Below are positions 63,605-64,000 of a DNA stretch of 64,000 nt, piece by piece; the first letter of the stretch is position 1, and each line of letters starts with the position of its first letter. Origin of the DNA: Arthrobacter sp. MYb229 (GTDB lineage: Bacteria > Actinomycetota > Actinomycetes > Actinomycetales > Micrococcaceae); the NCBI RefSeq assembly GCF_002975405.1, contig NZ_PCPS01000001.1, forward strand, positions 806,001 to 870,000, given 5' to 3'. A program made the position numbers and the translations under genes. The notes under the pieces are model-generated. The model was given only the letters and a program-made list of their open reading frames with translations, ran no database searches and was not told the DNA's origin.

Positions 63605-64000
63605 TCGTTGCTTGCCTCCTTTACGAGATACGCGGCTGCGTCTTTAGTGGTGATGATCGTGTGCAGATGGTGCGGGATCTGCGGGTGTTCTTCGAGCGCC
63701 CGGGAGAGCGCTTCGATGCGTCGCTGCGTGGTGGCGGACTTGGGGGAGTCCATAACCCAGACGATGCGCGGAAAGCCTCCGTATTGGCGTTGATCCTCTC
63801 CGCTGGCGCGGTACTGCTCGTAGGCCATCGCCTTATTGATCAGGGTTGGCAGTGATTCGTGGCCGAGGTCAATCTCGATGAAGAACGCGCTGATTGTTTC
63901 CGCTCCGGGCCGTGCGGCAAGTTCAACGGCAAGATCTGGTGCGAGTCGTCCGGTACCGCCGTGAGGTGCGGTGTAGCTGCGGCGCGGCTCCGGAGTGAGA
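63601..64000 (-). CDS. Replication-relaxation family protein, C-terminal part (cut by window edge)
   Basis: The frame is open from 63601 to base 63999, so the N-terminal part lies outside. The visible 132 residues read RLAPDLAVELAA, then FFIEIDLGHESLPTLINKAMAYEQY and an end with VWVMDSPKSATTQRRIEAL. The E-I-D with the following Lys is the core of Replic_Relax (PF13814) proteins, which act with plasmid or ICE replication and transfer. The ATG at 63828 is internal. Stop and the next start overlap (ATGA). Confidence 0.8.
   Translation of the reverse strand, partial: LTPEPRRSYTAPHGGTGRLAPDLAVELAARPGAETISAFFIEIDLGHESLPTLINKAMAYEQYRASGEDQRQYGGFPRIVWVMDSPKSATTQRRIEALSRALEEHPQIPHHLHTIITTKDAAAYLVKEASNE

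Larger units (their letters stand above)
58400..64000. mobile_element. Integrated element at tRNA-Ala(CGC), left part
   Basis: From the tRNA 3' end to the window edge all genes face left and are of mobile-element type: serine recombinase, ImmA/IrrE protease, XRE regulator, ArdA, small DNA-binding-like protein, orphan methyltransferase and Replic_Relax-like protein. This fits the left end of an integrative conjugative or mobilisable element. The right end and its second tRNA copy lie beyond 64000. Confidence 0.8.

Overview
The window looks like the chromosome of a Micrococcaceae actinobacterium, close to Glutamicibacter or Arthrobacter. This rests on gene content and order (valS; rne-rplU-rpmA-obg-proB-proA-nadD-rsfS; ileS-folC-ndk), frequent GTG and TTG starts, a translational-type ileS T-box and a helR with a rifamycin-associated element. 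The species is an inference; no rRNA gene is present.

Layout. 1-4.1 kb: the end of a secreted serine protease, a DUF4870 protein and valS. 4.4-8.1 kb: an unassigned, visibly AT-richer three-gene operon with stop/start overlaps (membrane protein, small alpha/beta protein, large helical-repeat protein). 8.1-19.2 kb: a short-chain dehydrogenase, then an assimilatory sulfate-reduction cluster (CbiX-like chelatase, ferredoxin sulfite reductase, cysH, cysD, cysN, a SsuABC-type importer, siroheme methyltransferase) and an FprA-type ferredoxin reductase. 19.3-24.9 kb: a scar region with a frameshifted and truncated dnaE copy, a 21-bp direct repeat flanking a secreted-protein/membrane-protein pair, and a dead IS1634-type transposase. 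25-34.5 kb: an MMPL transporter, a DUF2871 protein and a two-component system, a secreted glycerophosphodiesterase with a lamin-tail domain, a DnaQ-BRCT exonuclease, and helR. 35.2-41 kb: T-box, ileS, folC, DUF4233, ndk. 41-45.5 kb: an unpaired Phd/YefM antitoxin, two GNAT acetyltransferases, an AI-2E family transporter, DUF2809 and VKOR proteins. 45.5-57.1 kb: housekeeping block rne to rsfS. 57.1-58.5 kb: two tRNA-Ala genes (GGC and CGC), both with signs of integration, with a YqeY-like gene between. 58.4 kb to the right edge: an integrated element with serine recombinase, ImmA/IrrE protease, XRE regulator, ArdA, a small DNA-binding-like protein, an orphan DNA methyltransferase and a Replic_Relax-type protein that runs off the window.

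How genes work together. CysDN activate sulfate to APS, CysH (with both Fe-S cysteine pairs) reduces it to sulfite, and Sir makes sulfide using electrons probably delivered from NADPH by FprA through ferredoxin. The SUMT and the CbiX protein supply siroheme for Sir, and the ABC importer brings in a sulfur source. Obg, RsfS, L21, L27 and RNase E/G concern ribosomes and RNA. In the right-hand element, ArdA would block host restriction, the methyltransferase would mark the DNA, and XRE/ImmA would control excision or transfer.

The least explained locus is the 4.4-8.1 kb operon. The clearest regulatory finds are the ileS T-box, whose Shine-Dalgarno sequestering helix can be read directly, and the 31-nt palindrome upstream of helR.
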